From positions 6,315,413 to 6,379,412 of the forward strand of contig OZ014421.1 of the NCBI GenBank assembly GCA_963965975.1: a DNA stretch of 64,000 nucleotides, given 5' to 3'. The position numbers and the translations under genes were made by a program. The stretch comes from Xestospongia bergquistia (Eukaryota > Porifera > Demospongiae > Haplosclerida > Petrosiidae). Positions within the stretch are counted from its first letter, which is position 1. Every line of letters begins with the position of its first letter. This document shows positions 41,767 through 57,181 of the stretch, in pieces. The notes beneath the pieces are model-generated. The model was not told the origin of the DNA and did no database searches. It saw only the letters and a list, made by a program, of their open reading frames with translations.

Positions 41767-44700
41767 ATGGAGAGGGCTCTCTCAGTGATTTGGGGTACTG
41801 ATATTCATGAGGATGTATTTCAACGTTGGAAGCAAGGTCAATATTGTAATGATTGCATTACAATTGTTACAAAATTTTAATAATATTTTTTGTTGATTTT
41901 CAGGATTTATTTTCAGTTCAAAGGAACCGCTAGCTTTGGTGCAATATAGTGGAGGACCATGTGCTGTACTAGCACCTGTTCAGGTAAATAATAGTCACGT
42001 GACTAATGTTTTACTTAATACAGTAATAGTGTTTAAAATGGATTTAGTACACCATGGTAATCTGAATGAGGAAATACAATGTGATAATTTTTTGTATCAC
42101 AGAAAGTTACTGTATATTATGTGAAGATAATCTTTGTAATGTGTGTGTATTTTTGTTGCAGGCTTTTATTCTACAAAAACATCTTTATGAGAACAGACTA
42201 GATGACAGCGATCTAGAGAGCAGTGACTGGAAGAATTGTACAGGTAGAGCATTGCTAATAAATGATAGGATGTCATCCCCCAGTAAATAGACAGATGGCT
42301 TAGATGATCTTAAGAGATAGATCATTGTATCTTGAAATAGAGATGAATAATTTTTTGACTAATAGCAATATAAAATTGGGAAATAAATACACAATTAGAA
42401 CTAAAGTTTTATTTATAGACAATTATTAAACTCATGTTATATAAATCTAAATTATCTCTTCAGATTCAAGTGTTCATAACTTACTGTTGTTAGCATTGAG
42501 TCATATATTAAAACAAGCAAGTACTAATGGCAGCTGTAAAATAGCAGTACTCAGTGACAAAACTCTCAACTATCAGAACTTGCCGGGTACTGAAACAATA
42601 GAGAGAGCAACACCCACTACAAAGATTGGAACTACCAGCACTTCTCGTACAAATACTGAGATTGGACTCAAGAGGAAACACCCATCTTCTTTGACAGATC
42701 CATCTGAGGAAGGCTTTAGCAGCAAACGAGACTCCATGTCTGGGGACTCTCCAATGCAATATGAAAGCATTACCATGGCAACAACTGAGTTAATTCCACA
42801 AGGTGCAATAGAATCTCTAATGAGACGAGCAGAAGACGATAGACAAAGAAGTAGGACTCATGAAAGTGGGCGTGGCAAAGTGACATTGGACTTACTGTCA
42901 TCAGCTTTATCTAATATTAACAGATCAGACTCTGAGAACCCATCATCGTCTACTTGTCATAATGAAAGTGGGTGTGATCAACCACGTGTTACACAAGACT
43001 TCTTATCATCAACTTTATCTAACGTTAAAAATACAGAGACAAGTATTATCAATTCAGAATCATCTGCTGATCAGAAAATATCACAAGCTCCACCCACTAC
43101 AAATTTGACACTTCCGCTTTTCACTAGTGTGACCACACCTCCTAGTACATCATTTCAAGTTGTCGATAGAACCTCTAAGAAAGGATTGAGAACAGACTCC
43201 AGTCAATTGTTTCATCTTAATACAAGGTTAATATTCTAATATATATGTATATATATATCAAATAATATATATACAATATATATACATATACATGTGTAGT
43301 TACCTTTATCCTCGTAGGATATGTGATTGTCCAGATGAGACTAGTACTATAAAATGCTTACAACATAACATGGGAGATTGGAAGGGACCATTTGGAGTCC
43401 TTTTATTTCTCTACTCTATTGTTCTTACTAAAGTAAGTGTTTTCTCTCTCATTTGATGTATCTCTTCATCCCTCCATTCATCCATACATCTCTTAGTTCA
43501 TCTATGTGTCCATTTATCTATTATTCGTCCATTACAGGGTGTTGATAAAATTTTAGAAGAGAGAGAAGAAGCTGAACAGCCTCTAATTGACCCTTTACAT
43601 GGACACGGCAGGTTAGGGTTAAAAATAAAGTCCCATCTTCATTTCTTTCTCATGCAGTCAGAGTCTAATTAATTTATTACTTGTCGGACGAGCAGTTACT
43701 AATGTGTTTGATTTAGATAAAGATCTTGGCGGAATTAGTAAGTGATAATAATCGCAAATCTGTCGTCTATCCATGGTTTTAGAATTACAAGGCATCCCTC
43801 AGCAATCTAGCGTTGGTTTTCTTACAATACTTGAAGCGCTACGATATTGTGAGGTAACTCCTATAATAATAATGTTAATAACTACATTTTATGATCTTAT
43901 AATTAAGGTTGGATCATTTCTCAAGGATCCACTTCATCCTGTCTGGTTAATAGGAAGTGAGACACATCTCACTGTCCTCTTCTCAACGGTAAGTCACAAG
44001 ATTAACTGACAAATTTGTTACTAAAGATTTTCCTCTTTGCTCCTGTTATGTTTGTTTAATCAGGAGACTAATTTGACATCATCAGATGATTCACAGACAG
44101 TTGCAAAAAGAGAATTTGCTTCCTTTGATCAAGAAGGTACACTAAGAGATCAAAGACTAAATACATTATATATTATATATTCTATATTATATATTATATA
44201 TTGTATATTGTATATTATATATTGTATATTATATATTATATATTGTATATTATATATTATATATTGTATATTATATATTATATATTGTATATTATATATT
44301 ATATATTGTATATTATATATTATATATTGTATATTATATATTATATATTGTATATTATATATTATATATTATATATTGTATATTGTATATTATATATTAT
44401 ATATTATATATTATATATTGTATATTATATATTATATATTATATATTGTATATTGTATATTATATATTATATATTATATATTATAGGTAGTGGATTTATC
44501 GCTACCAGTTTATTAGGAGAATTATTGAAGAAATTAGATTTGGAAACAGATTCTGATTAGTGAGTTTATTAATTAATTAATTAATGACACAGGCGATAAA
44601 TGAATGGAAATATGGACGAATAATAAATGTATGGACGAATAGTTGAATGGATGGACAACCTAATAAAGGAACAATTCACAAGAAGTTAGTACTAATATTA

Positions 44701-45446
44701 TTTCTTTATAGTGTCCATTATATGGAGTCAAGATTAGATCCAGAGAAAATTGGCATTATATTGTTAGAAAACTTTCTAAAAGAGTTCTTCCCTTATCCGG
44801 TAAGAGAGTAAATCCCTCTTATATTAATAATAGATTAATTATTAACAGATGGAGGTTGATAAACCAAAGGCATTTCCTCTCTATCATTACAATGGTCTAC
44901 AACCAGCTGCTACAAGAAATGAGGTATTAAAAGACAAAAACAAAATATTCTATGCACCATTACACAGCAGCTGTAAGATGTGCGAGAAACTTTCTCAATG
45001 ACGTCATAGTAAATTATAATATAAAGTGTCGAGAGTATTGTTTACCAGTAAATAGAATTAAGGAAACTCATTTTGGTTATTGTAGGGTTTGGCTTAATGT
45101 GTAATACTATTGATTAGTAGAGAATTAGTTTATAATTGCTATTAATAATATTATACCTCACGTCTGATTCAACAAGATGGCTGCCTTCTTTTTTAGCCAC
45201 ACCCATTATTAGAGGTCTTTTACTATCCTGTTAATGGTACAATTAACTATTAATATGTTTTCTCTATCTGTCCATTTGTTTTATTATATATCTATTTCTA
45301 AGGTTCAGTTTGTTCAAGGTAGTGCAGTCATACTTGGTGAAGAAGGTGGCACTAGTACAGAGACAAGTCTTTTAAATTGTCTTCATACAAAATGGCCAGC
45401 GTTAATAGTACATTGGGACTGTCAAACTGAACCTAAAATCATTTAG
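41767..45446 (+). CDS. MINDY3: MINDY-3 deubiquitinase
   Basis: Lys48-selective deubiquitinase of the FAM188/MINDY family. Fourteen exons: 41767-41836, 41904-41983, 42162-42243, 42464-43226, 43318-43432, 43538-43611, 43658-43737, 43783-43853, 43908-43988, 44064-44136, 44487-44559, 44712-44799, 44849-44923, 45303-45446; 622 codons against about 445 in human. The catalytic Cys lies in QYSGGPCAVLAPVQAF; other matches are KFGVLL-like PFGVLLFLYS, GSQSLINLLLVGRAV, the His-bearing GSETHLTVLF, YHYNGL and CLHTKWP. The excess length comes mostly from exon 4, a Ser/Thr-rich insertion. Intron 10 is almost entirely a TATA-type satellite. Confidence 0.94.
44163..44484. repeat. TATATTATATATTG-type satellite, ~320 bp
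   Basis: Tandem ATATTATATATTGT blocks filling MINDY3 intron 10. Frames full of ILYIIYC across it are artefacts. Confidence 0.97.
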
Positions 45447-46004
45447 TAGTAATGTTATTTTTAACAATAAAAATATTTCTTACTAGTATGTTTAAAATGA
45501 GAATACAATACAAAATTATTTGTTATTTTTACCTAATAATAATAATTAGAGATATTGTTAACTTGACTAAAATCCTCGACCTTCATTATAATACCATAAA
45601 TGTAGTACTATTTTCAATGTTGTTAACCTACCAGTTAATAATACTTAACAAATGATTATAATTACATTTAACAATTATAAATTAAAGTGTTTGACTCAAT
45701 CTGTTATGAGTATAGGATTCCAACAGCTGTTATTATTTTAATATTTTCTTTTATGAAGGAATGTATAAATTATATACAATGCTGTGTGTATGCATGGACA
45801 AGAAAATTTTACATGAAATGAAGAATGGAGTGAAGAACTAATTCAAAAAAACATGTAACATTATTATCATAATATCTATGACAAGTATAATGAAGTAAAT
45901 ATCATATGTATACACCAATATAAATTATATAATAATATTATTTACAACACATTTCATTTGAACACACACAAAATTAATGAAATAGTTAGTATTAAAAAAA
46001 GCCT
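45447..46004. other. Tail-to-tail spacer MINDY3/DENND1
   Basis: AT-rich 3' UTR sequence of two convergent genes. No gene seen; the 67-codon frame at 45452-45655 has no recognisable content. Confidence 0.6.
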
Positions 46005-49000
46005 TCAGCTGTCTTGATTCTTGGTTTTAATTGAGGCATATCCCTGAAGTCCATTGGGACCAAATATATCTGCTAGAGGGTCTGATGATGTCTTGGAAGG
46101 GTTCGTATCAACTTTGGAAACTTTTAAAGGGGTTAAAATGGCGCCTGGATTTGCTGCAAAAGTCTCCTCAAAAAATTTAAAACCAGAGCCAGAATAAGGT
46201 TGAGGTTTTAGGGGAGGTTTACGGACGTTGGAACCACCTGGTTTGAATGGATTTGAATCACCAGGTGAAGTTGTTGAAATTGGCTTCCATGGATCATTCT
46301 GCTCTGGTATTGTAGGCATATGACGTAGGTCTGTTGTGGTTGAATTAGTTGTTGACATGCCATCAGTAGAGAAATGAATAACAGGAAGACTTGATGACGA
46401 GGCATTATTTGTGAATTGTGTGTCTTTTAGAGTTAAATAAATGTCCTTACCAGTATTGGAGAGAGTATTAGCTGCTCCAGGATCACTTATTCGCCGTGAA
46501 GTATCAATTAAGGCATCTGCTATGGACGAACTGAAGTCATCTAAAGGAGAAGAACGAGAATCTAACTCAAAAACATCTCCTTTTGGTACTTGAGGGAAAG
46601 TTGTTTGATTAGAGTCTGTAACATATCGAACTGCTTCAGTTGGATTCCTCTTTTTACGAGGAGGAGGGATAGGGGGCGGGGCTGGTGACTCTATATTATC
46701 ATTTCTCAACACTTCCCAGTGTAAATTATTGGGAATGGATCCACTGCTACCACTACTGGAACTAATGATAGAGGCGGAGTCAGTCTCGCCTTCGTCAGAC
46801 ATAGAGGGTCTAATAATGACGGGGGTAGGCATCCTCTCGGTAATTTCTCCTAAATCCACTAATTGTCCCGTCACTACTTCAATAGAGTCCTTACTATCGA
46901 TACTGTTTGATTCATCTTCAATGCTTTGTTGATGATGTTGAGACAATGATAACAACATCCCACTGGATGGTGTAGACGTATCTATTAACGAGAGACGTTT
47001 CTCTTGAGCACGAAGAGTTTCATGTAATCTGGTAAGGCCGGCAATGTGTTTTTCATAAGGAATAACTGGAGGAGGTTCCCGTGGCTAAGAGAAAAGGAAA
47101 CGTTGTGATTATCAATAATGTTATCAATCATATTATATTGGTAGAAGGCTACAAAGTGAATCAGATGAGATTTGATGAACCTGTGACCTTTGATAACTAA
47201 TAACAAAGACACTGTATTATATCAACTAAGATACTAGAGTAATATACCAGTGGTTATATTTATAAGATAGACAGACTAGAGTAGTTATACATAGACATGT
47301 CATTGACTATGTAAGTATGTATAAGATAGACAGACTAGAGTCATTTATCCACGTACATGTAGTATGACCATAAAGTTGTCACTATTTTGGTATTATAAAT
47401 TACTTACTCTAGTTTGTCGTCCATCAAGTGTTAGTGACTTGGTACTTCTTATTAATCCTGGACTACTTTGTAATGAGGTATAGTAATCACCAGGACCTAT
47501 TTTCTCCTAATTTTAATAATTACACATAACAAGTAATTGACTGATATAGTATTTAGTCCATCCATCCATCCATCCATCTATCATCTATCTGTCTGTCCAT
47601 TGGTCCATCCATCCATCCATCTATCTGTCTGGCTGTCCATTGGTCCATCTATCTATCTGTCTGTCCATTGGTCCATCTATCTATCTGTCTGTCCATTGGT
47701 CCATCCATCTCTGATCCATCCATCCATCTATCTGTCTATTGGTCCATTATTCCATTTCCCTGTCCATCCATTTAATTCTTACATTAGTTCTTGCTCTAAA
47801 TGCATTTTTGGTATCTTTCATTAGTGACTTTGTATTTTTAGCTACTTTTGTGCTATGCTTTATAAGACTTTCCTATAAAACTCATAATCAATTAATTATT
47901 ATTATTACAGAGACATACTTTCATATCTTTAAAAGCCTCTTTCATATGATCCGAGGACCACTTACCGGCCTTTAATTCTGGCAAAAAATAAATAATTAAT
48001 GCACTTTTATTAGTTATTTTTAACCCTTACCTTCCTCATAAATAATAACTTCATCATCAAACAAGTCTCTCTCTTTATTAGACGCTAGTCTATTAATACG
48101 ACCATTTATAAATTGTTGGAAATGTTGAAAATGTAACAAGTTTTCTAAAAACTCCTCCATGTGGACACGAGACTTGAGAAAACTACAAGAAGAGAATGAA
48201 AGTTTAAAATGACAATAAATTAATAATCATAGACTTAATAAGTCATCAAAGTGATTTACAATATCAAACATAGTATTACTACTACTATCATGTCATTGTC
48301 ATATTATTGACTAAACTAGTGACTGTAAGTATATTCAGCAGCTGGGAGAATTTATGACATCATTACAACTCACTATCTACTACAATCAGTGTACATATAC
48401 ATGTACATGTACATGTATGGTTCACAAATGATTAACTATGTCTTCCTTAATAAACTGATAAGGTATGTAAACTACAGCTGGTACAAAGAGCCTATGTGTG
48501 CCCACCTTCTTTGGATTATATAGACAATTATTGTTTATCTAGTACTTACGCTTCTTCATCAAAGGTAACTTCTGAGTCTCCTTCTCTCATTTTTAGTGCC
48601 GATCGATATCCACCTAACAATGCTACATTAGCTTGTAAGAAAGCACGTGTTGCTGTATCTCCATATGCTGATGAACTCTTTTTAATGGCATTCTTTAACT
48701 GTGAAGAGATGTCCGGGGGTATCTTGAGAAGGTCCTCATAGTAAGGGGATTCAAGTTCACTTTGGTCTATGTCTAAGATGACAGCATCGTTGATGGGCAT
48801 TGAACGGACTTGTTCCATCATAGAGGAATGAATACCCATTAAAAATGGCATCGGTGCTCTGGAGAAGATAGTAAGATAGATCAGGATAGATGGATGGAGG
48901 GATAGATTGATGAATGGGAAAGAACAGACAGACAGGTAACTTACGTGCAGTAATCAATAAGATGAGGGGGAGTAATTGGTATAAAAATGTGTTGCCTAAT

Positions 49001-49164
49001 GTGAAGAGAGAGAGGTCAAATGAGAGAGAGAGAAAAGTAAACTTACCAATAGAGAGGAAACAGTAATAAAAGTGAACCATGTACTGCAGCAGAGAGCTAG
49101 AGAGAGAGAGAGAGGGAGAAAGAGAAAGAGAGAGAGAGAGGGGGGGAGAAAGAGAAAGAGAGAA

Positions 49165-49243
<79 letters not shown>

Positions 49244-50026
49244 CTCAATTAGTTATCACTTACAATCAAAATATACTACAAAATTTGTACAAAATTAATT
49301 GATCAATTCGTTAAACAAATTCTATTACATATTTAATAATTTTAATAATTCCTGATCTATTATCGTACCACTCATGAACAAACACAATTGTTAATTAGTG
49401 GGTGTGTCACTTACATTTGTTAAACTGCTGGAAGTGATAATAATTCTTCTCTCAAATAACATACTATAAAAAAACAATAACATAATTAATGTGGGCGTGT
49501 ATAATTGAATGGGCGTGGCAAGTCCACCTGCACAGAAATATAGATCAAACAGGGACTTTTGTACCATTTGGTTGCTAAGCAGCCATTTAATACAGGAAAC
49601 CAACCATAATTAATATCCTAATAGTACAACCATACAGTCTCCTCAATGGCTGGCTTAAAACAGAGACCATTTCTAACTATCACTTAATTGACACTTCTCA
49701 GTACATAATAACTAAACTAATAATATGTACTCACTTTGCAAAGAGACATAAAATGACTTGATGATGTAATGTGGGATAAAATATAGTTAAGTTATGCTGT
49801 AATAGAACAAGATAAATTATGTGCACATGTTAATCACATGTTAAACACATGTAAAATATGTTAGTACATGTACATGTGTAACAAGTGACAATACAGATAA
49901 TAAATATGTCCCTTACATCAGTGGGTATTTCTGGTAATCTCTTATGATTTGGAAGTGGGAATGTATAAACCTGACAAACACAGAGAGAGAGAGAGAGAGA
50001 GGGAAAGAGAGAGAGAAGGAGAGGGA

Positions 50027-50071
<45 letters not shown>

Positions 50072-53000
50072 CATACTATATTATCTAGTACTCAGACATA
50101 AAGGGTTAATATTAGGTTAAGTTACTACTAAATTATTATAAGTAAAGTCTTATAGTACTATTGATTACTATATGAGTATATTATAATACAATATAGTTGA
50201 TATAACAGGATCAATAGTTTAGCTTCCAACAACACTCTTGATCCTCTCATATACTAAGTCATTATTATAATGATATAATTAGACCAAATATGGTAATAGT
50301 AAAACTACTACTATTATTAAATGTACCTACCTGTCCAGTACTAATTCCCTCTGGTATAATGCTCATTATTGTGTCTGTACTTAAATCAGGTACAGGATGT
50401 TTGTGTAGACTAGTGAGAAATGGCTCTATTAGTTCAACCTGGGAGGAAGATGGGGGAGAGAGAGTGTGTGTAAGAACATCAATATAAATCTTTACTTGAT
50501 GGTCTAGATACATATCAGCCAACTTGTCAATTATTCTATAGAAAACTTTAAACCATGGGAGATCACTAGAGGAGAGAGAGAGAGAGAGAGAGAGAGGAGC
50601 AATGAAAATAAAAATGCTATAATAATTATAATACTTTGATGTCAATGTTCTAGACCTGACAGAAACCAGATAAATATAGATACATTAATAAGTTCTAATT
50701 ATCTGTTTTATCTGCCAATAGTCTAGTAACTTTTAATATACCAAAGTTTAATAAACACAATGTGTGAAAGAAAACAATAACATTGTGTACTCAACACTTT
50801 GGTTGGTAATAATAATAATAATAATAATATCATTACAATTACTATATACAGCTGTATCAGGAATGCCTGGAAAAACCCAACTACTTAATTTGTATAACAA
50901 TGCAGTAAATTAATAATGAGGGATACTATTATTAAAGGATGTGTTGTTTTGTTTACCTCAGAAAACATGAGCATACATCTCCTCGAGCTGGATAACGACA
51001 AAAACCAAAACGAAATGTTCCTTCCAGATCTGTGAGACAGAATGTGAAGTGTTCTTCAACAGTGTTACTAGAGAGGGGAGAGAGAGAGAGAGAGAGAGAG
51101 ATTTACATTGATATAGTAGATGACATTATACACACTAACTTGTTGTTCTCTCTGGTAGGAAAGACAAATTTTGGTAAGTTCTTTTTAGTATCCTGTACAT
51201 AAAAATAATTAAAGTTTATTCAAAATTAATAATTATTATAGAAATATTTATCAATCTGTTTGTTTGTTTTACCTCATCAAACTGATAATCCTTAGGGAAT
51301 AACATTTTCATCTCTGGGTCTGTAGAGAGAGACACACACACATACACAATGATGTAAAGTAATAGATTACATGTAATCATGTAATCATGTATCTATATAG
51401 TTGACTCCACCCACTATGATAATAATTGTTACTATAGATAGTCTGATCCACCTCAAAATTTATATACTACACACACACACTCTTTTACTAATCTTTTGAT
51501 GTAAATACTAATATCTCCTCTACACAATACATATTATGATATGTACCTCCGCCATCTTTAGGTCGTATGTATTCTACATAACACTCAAATATGCACTTGG
51601 GTTCTCTAATGGGAAGGAGGGAGGGAGGGAGGGAGGGAGAGGGAGAGGGAGAGAGAGAGGGAGGGAGAGAGACAGTGAGAAATTGAATATACATAAAGGC
51701 AAGTTGAATAGATAACATGTACATATTTAGTGAATTAGTATTGAAACAAGCTTCAATGTTATCATTTTCAAATTTACAGTAACGTGATATCCATCAACAC
51801 TATAATAAACGATACATTCTAACTTTCAAGAATGTCTACATAATTGAATCTATTAGAACATTAGTACCATCAACTAACTAACTACTGCCAATTGTTCTGA
51901 TATATTTCTATGCAACACAGTCTACAATGAATAGTTATTCTCATGAGTCAGACATAATATCACTCATACCATAGTTAAAATAACTTCATAAATACCTTAT
52001 CCATTACTACACAGTATGGTGGTAAACAGCCCTGTACAATAAAAGCTATTACAATAGTGATGATTGGCCTGTAGAGTCTAACCTTAAACAGTGTACATAC
52101 ACACACAGTACATGTTGTGTATACTTCATAAGCCAACCATTAATCTCACAGACATACCATAAAAGGTAGCATCATAAAAACATTGACTAAAACTCAAAGG
52201 AAATCAGACCAGCTACTAGTAGAGACACTCTGTGATCACGTGACTTATTTTAAACAGACAACTTAGAAATATTACCAGATGAGACTTTTATAAGATTTAA
52301 CAATCACCAAACATCTAGACATTATCCTGATGTGGCCTCTATTAAAGAGATTATTACTACAAAGCTTAAAATTATACCATGATCTGGTATCTTTAATAGT
52401 GAGATGTCCTCATAGACAGGTTCCATTGCTAGTTACATCATTCAGCAACAATAGCCTTTATCCCATTAGTGACTAGTAATGGTACATGTACACACTTATA
52501 GATTATAAGTATAGTGACACTTAGTTCATAACAGTGATACATGTATTACATCATTTGAAGTACATGTACATGTATTGTGGTATATGTACATGTACTTCAT
52601 GTATTGTGGTACATGTACATGTACTTCATGTATTGTGGTACATGTACTACATGTTTTTGATGTATATGTACATGTATTACATGTTTTGTTGGTATTTTAG
52701 CCCCTACACAAGTAATACTAAGTATAGTAAGGGGGAGATACATTATATATGGGGTGTGTGATAAGAACAGTGTCAATTCAAGGATGATATCATATCAATT
52801 AACACTATCAGATCTTTTTAGTTATAAATTCTATTTTAGATACTATATAAACAAATCTAACTTGATAAAGATTGAAGTAAGTGTATATAGACTATAGACA
52901 TTATAGTAATCTGTGACACTGTAGTCTATGGTCTATAAAGAACAATATTTGATTTTAAGGTAACAAGGAGTACTACAGGATTAACCATTATGTGGTAAAG

Positions 53001-53358
53001 TTCATAATATATTGAGTACTATAGTATGTATATTATAATTATTAATATAATGAATTTGAAGGAATCTATGAGGTTATCTGTTTGTAAATCTATTCTTTAA
53101 CTCCTTCATTAGCAACAGTCTATTACATTATTAGAAGTTGACAATCAGTAAACTCTACAACATGCTACTACTATATATAGCCCTCCATAGTGGGTGAGGT
53201 GAGTACATTATATTGGCACATTAAACTATAACAATAAGCTTACAGATGACAAGACAACTAATGAAATACATAACTAATATTATAATCAAGAAAATAAACA
53301 AATATGGAATCTTTGACATGAATTCTCTACTACTGGCTTACCTTATTCTAGAATCCAT
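46005..53358 (-). CDS. DENND1: DENN domain protein 1 (connecdenn), Rab35 exchange factor
   Basis: Eighteen minus-strand exons: 53342-53358, 51547-51605, 51273-51319, 51140-51192, 50957-51067, 50496-50565, 50331-50438, 49917-49970, 49735-49796, 49415-49463, 49047-49096, 48945-48995, 48550-48858, 48031-48182, 47919-47977, 47783-47872, 47408-47506, 46005-47084; 839 codons. uDENN/DENN/dDENN matches: start MDSRIREPKC, PKFVFPTREN, LPWFKVFYRIIDKLAD, LHKHPVPD, MLFERRIIITSS, YWQHIFIPITPPHLIDYC and GDTATRAFLQA. The C-terminal exon is disordered and bears Pro-rich PPPIPPPRKKR plus endocytic-type NDPWKP and NPFKP motifs, as in connecdenns. The 17-nt first exon is separated by a 1.7-kb intron. Vertebrates have three paralogs (A, B, C); this single gene predates that split by inference. 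Confidence 0.93.
47555..47762. repeat. CCAT/CTAT tetranucleotide satellite
   Basis: Irregular runs of (CCAT)n and (CTAT/CTGT)n with a higher-order unit containing CTGTCCATTGGTCCATC, in a DENND1 intron. The frame rich in HPSIHLSV is an artefact. Confidence 0.95.
49097..49241. repeat. (GA)n(CA)n microsatellite
   Basis: Long purine run then CA repeat, directly abutting the acceptor of DENND1 exon 11 (on the minus strand it forms a CT-rich polypyrimidine tract). Further (GA)n tracts precede other DENND1 exons at about 49981-50068, 50567-50597, 51076-51102 and 51611-51672. Confidence 0.95.
52551..52690. repeat. ACATGTACATGT-rich minisatellite in DENND1 intron 1
   Basis: About 30-bp units TGTGGTACATGTACATGTAC plus TTCATGTAT. 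The same ACATGTACATGT palindrome recurs at 54095-54420. Confidence 0.9.
52833..53023. repeat. Dispersed repeat, copy 2 (DENND1 intron 1)
   Basis: Close match to 29990-30179, same orientation, with the same interior palindrome. Likely a non-autonomous mobile element. Confidence 0.85.
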
Positions 53359-53663
53359 TCCACTCAACAGCCACCCAACCCCTCAAACGCGTTCTGATCA
53401 CTCTAAAGTTACTTCTAGATTATACACAGAAGACAAAGAAGACTTTTACAATCAACAAGAGATATTGACAGCTATGATATCTGGCCAATGCTGTGTGTCT
53501 TCCTCTCACTGGTAAAATAAACGGAAGTGCACGGAGTTAGTATTCTTTAAAGGGCTGGACCTCAACAATTGGTAATCTGAAACAGGCTCTGGTTCTTGGT
53601 TTCTGATCACTGGAATCAACGTTTGTTGTCATATGATAATCACGTGCCTTTTAATTAGAAAAA
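53359..53663. promoter_or_regulatory. 305-bp bidirectional promoter DENND1/hnRNP H-like
   Basis: Divergent start codons. The spacer contains CGGAAGTG (ETS-type) near 53522-53529 and CACGTG (E-box) near 53641-53646. Confidence 0.55.
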
Positions 53664-56762
<3,099 letters not shown>

Positions 56763-57181
56763 AGATATCATCCACACACACACACACACACACATAGTAA
56801 TAATATAGTACTTGTCATCTCATAATGTGTACATCAATGATACTGGATTGAAAATATGTCTTAGTTGAAAAAAAAATCACTTTTACAAAACTAATTAAAT
56901 AAGTAAAGGACACGATCAGTCAAATTAAATAGTTCACTACAATAATAATAATAATAATAATAAATAAATAAATAAAGGTCAAAATAAATGAACAAAAGTT
57001 AAGTCAACATGTTTATCATCAGATGAAGACACTCTTACATTGATGATATTAAGAATAAACAACTTTTATAAAACTAGAAGGACACAACTATTTGATCAGT
57101 CAAATTTACAAAACAAAAGTAAATAAAAGCAGTCAAATTAAAGGTACATCATAAGAAAATTTAAAGGGGAAAGATATGGCA
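56763..57181. other. Tail-to-tail spacer hnRNP-like/gene D
   Basis: Contains (CA)n at about 56776-56794 and (AAT)n near 56940-56970; no gene. The segment is duplicated at 62083-62497. Confidence 0.7.

Noticed and set aside
44037-44560. Two overlapping frames rich in ILYIIYC
   Set aside because: They translate the TATA-type satellite inside MINDY3 intron 10; only the short exon ends at 44064-44136 and 44487-44559 are coding.
47537-47824. Frame with HPSIHLSV repeats
   Set aside because: It translates the CCAT/CTAT satellite in a DENND1 intron.
49072-49302. Glu/Arg-rich frame and its Ser/Leu-rich opposite
   Set aside because: They translate a (GA)n(CA)n microsatellite.
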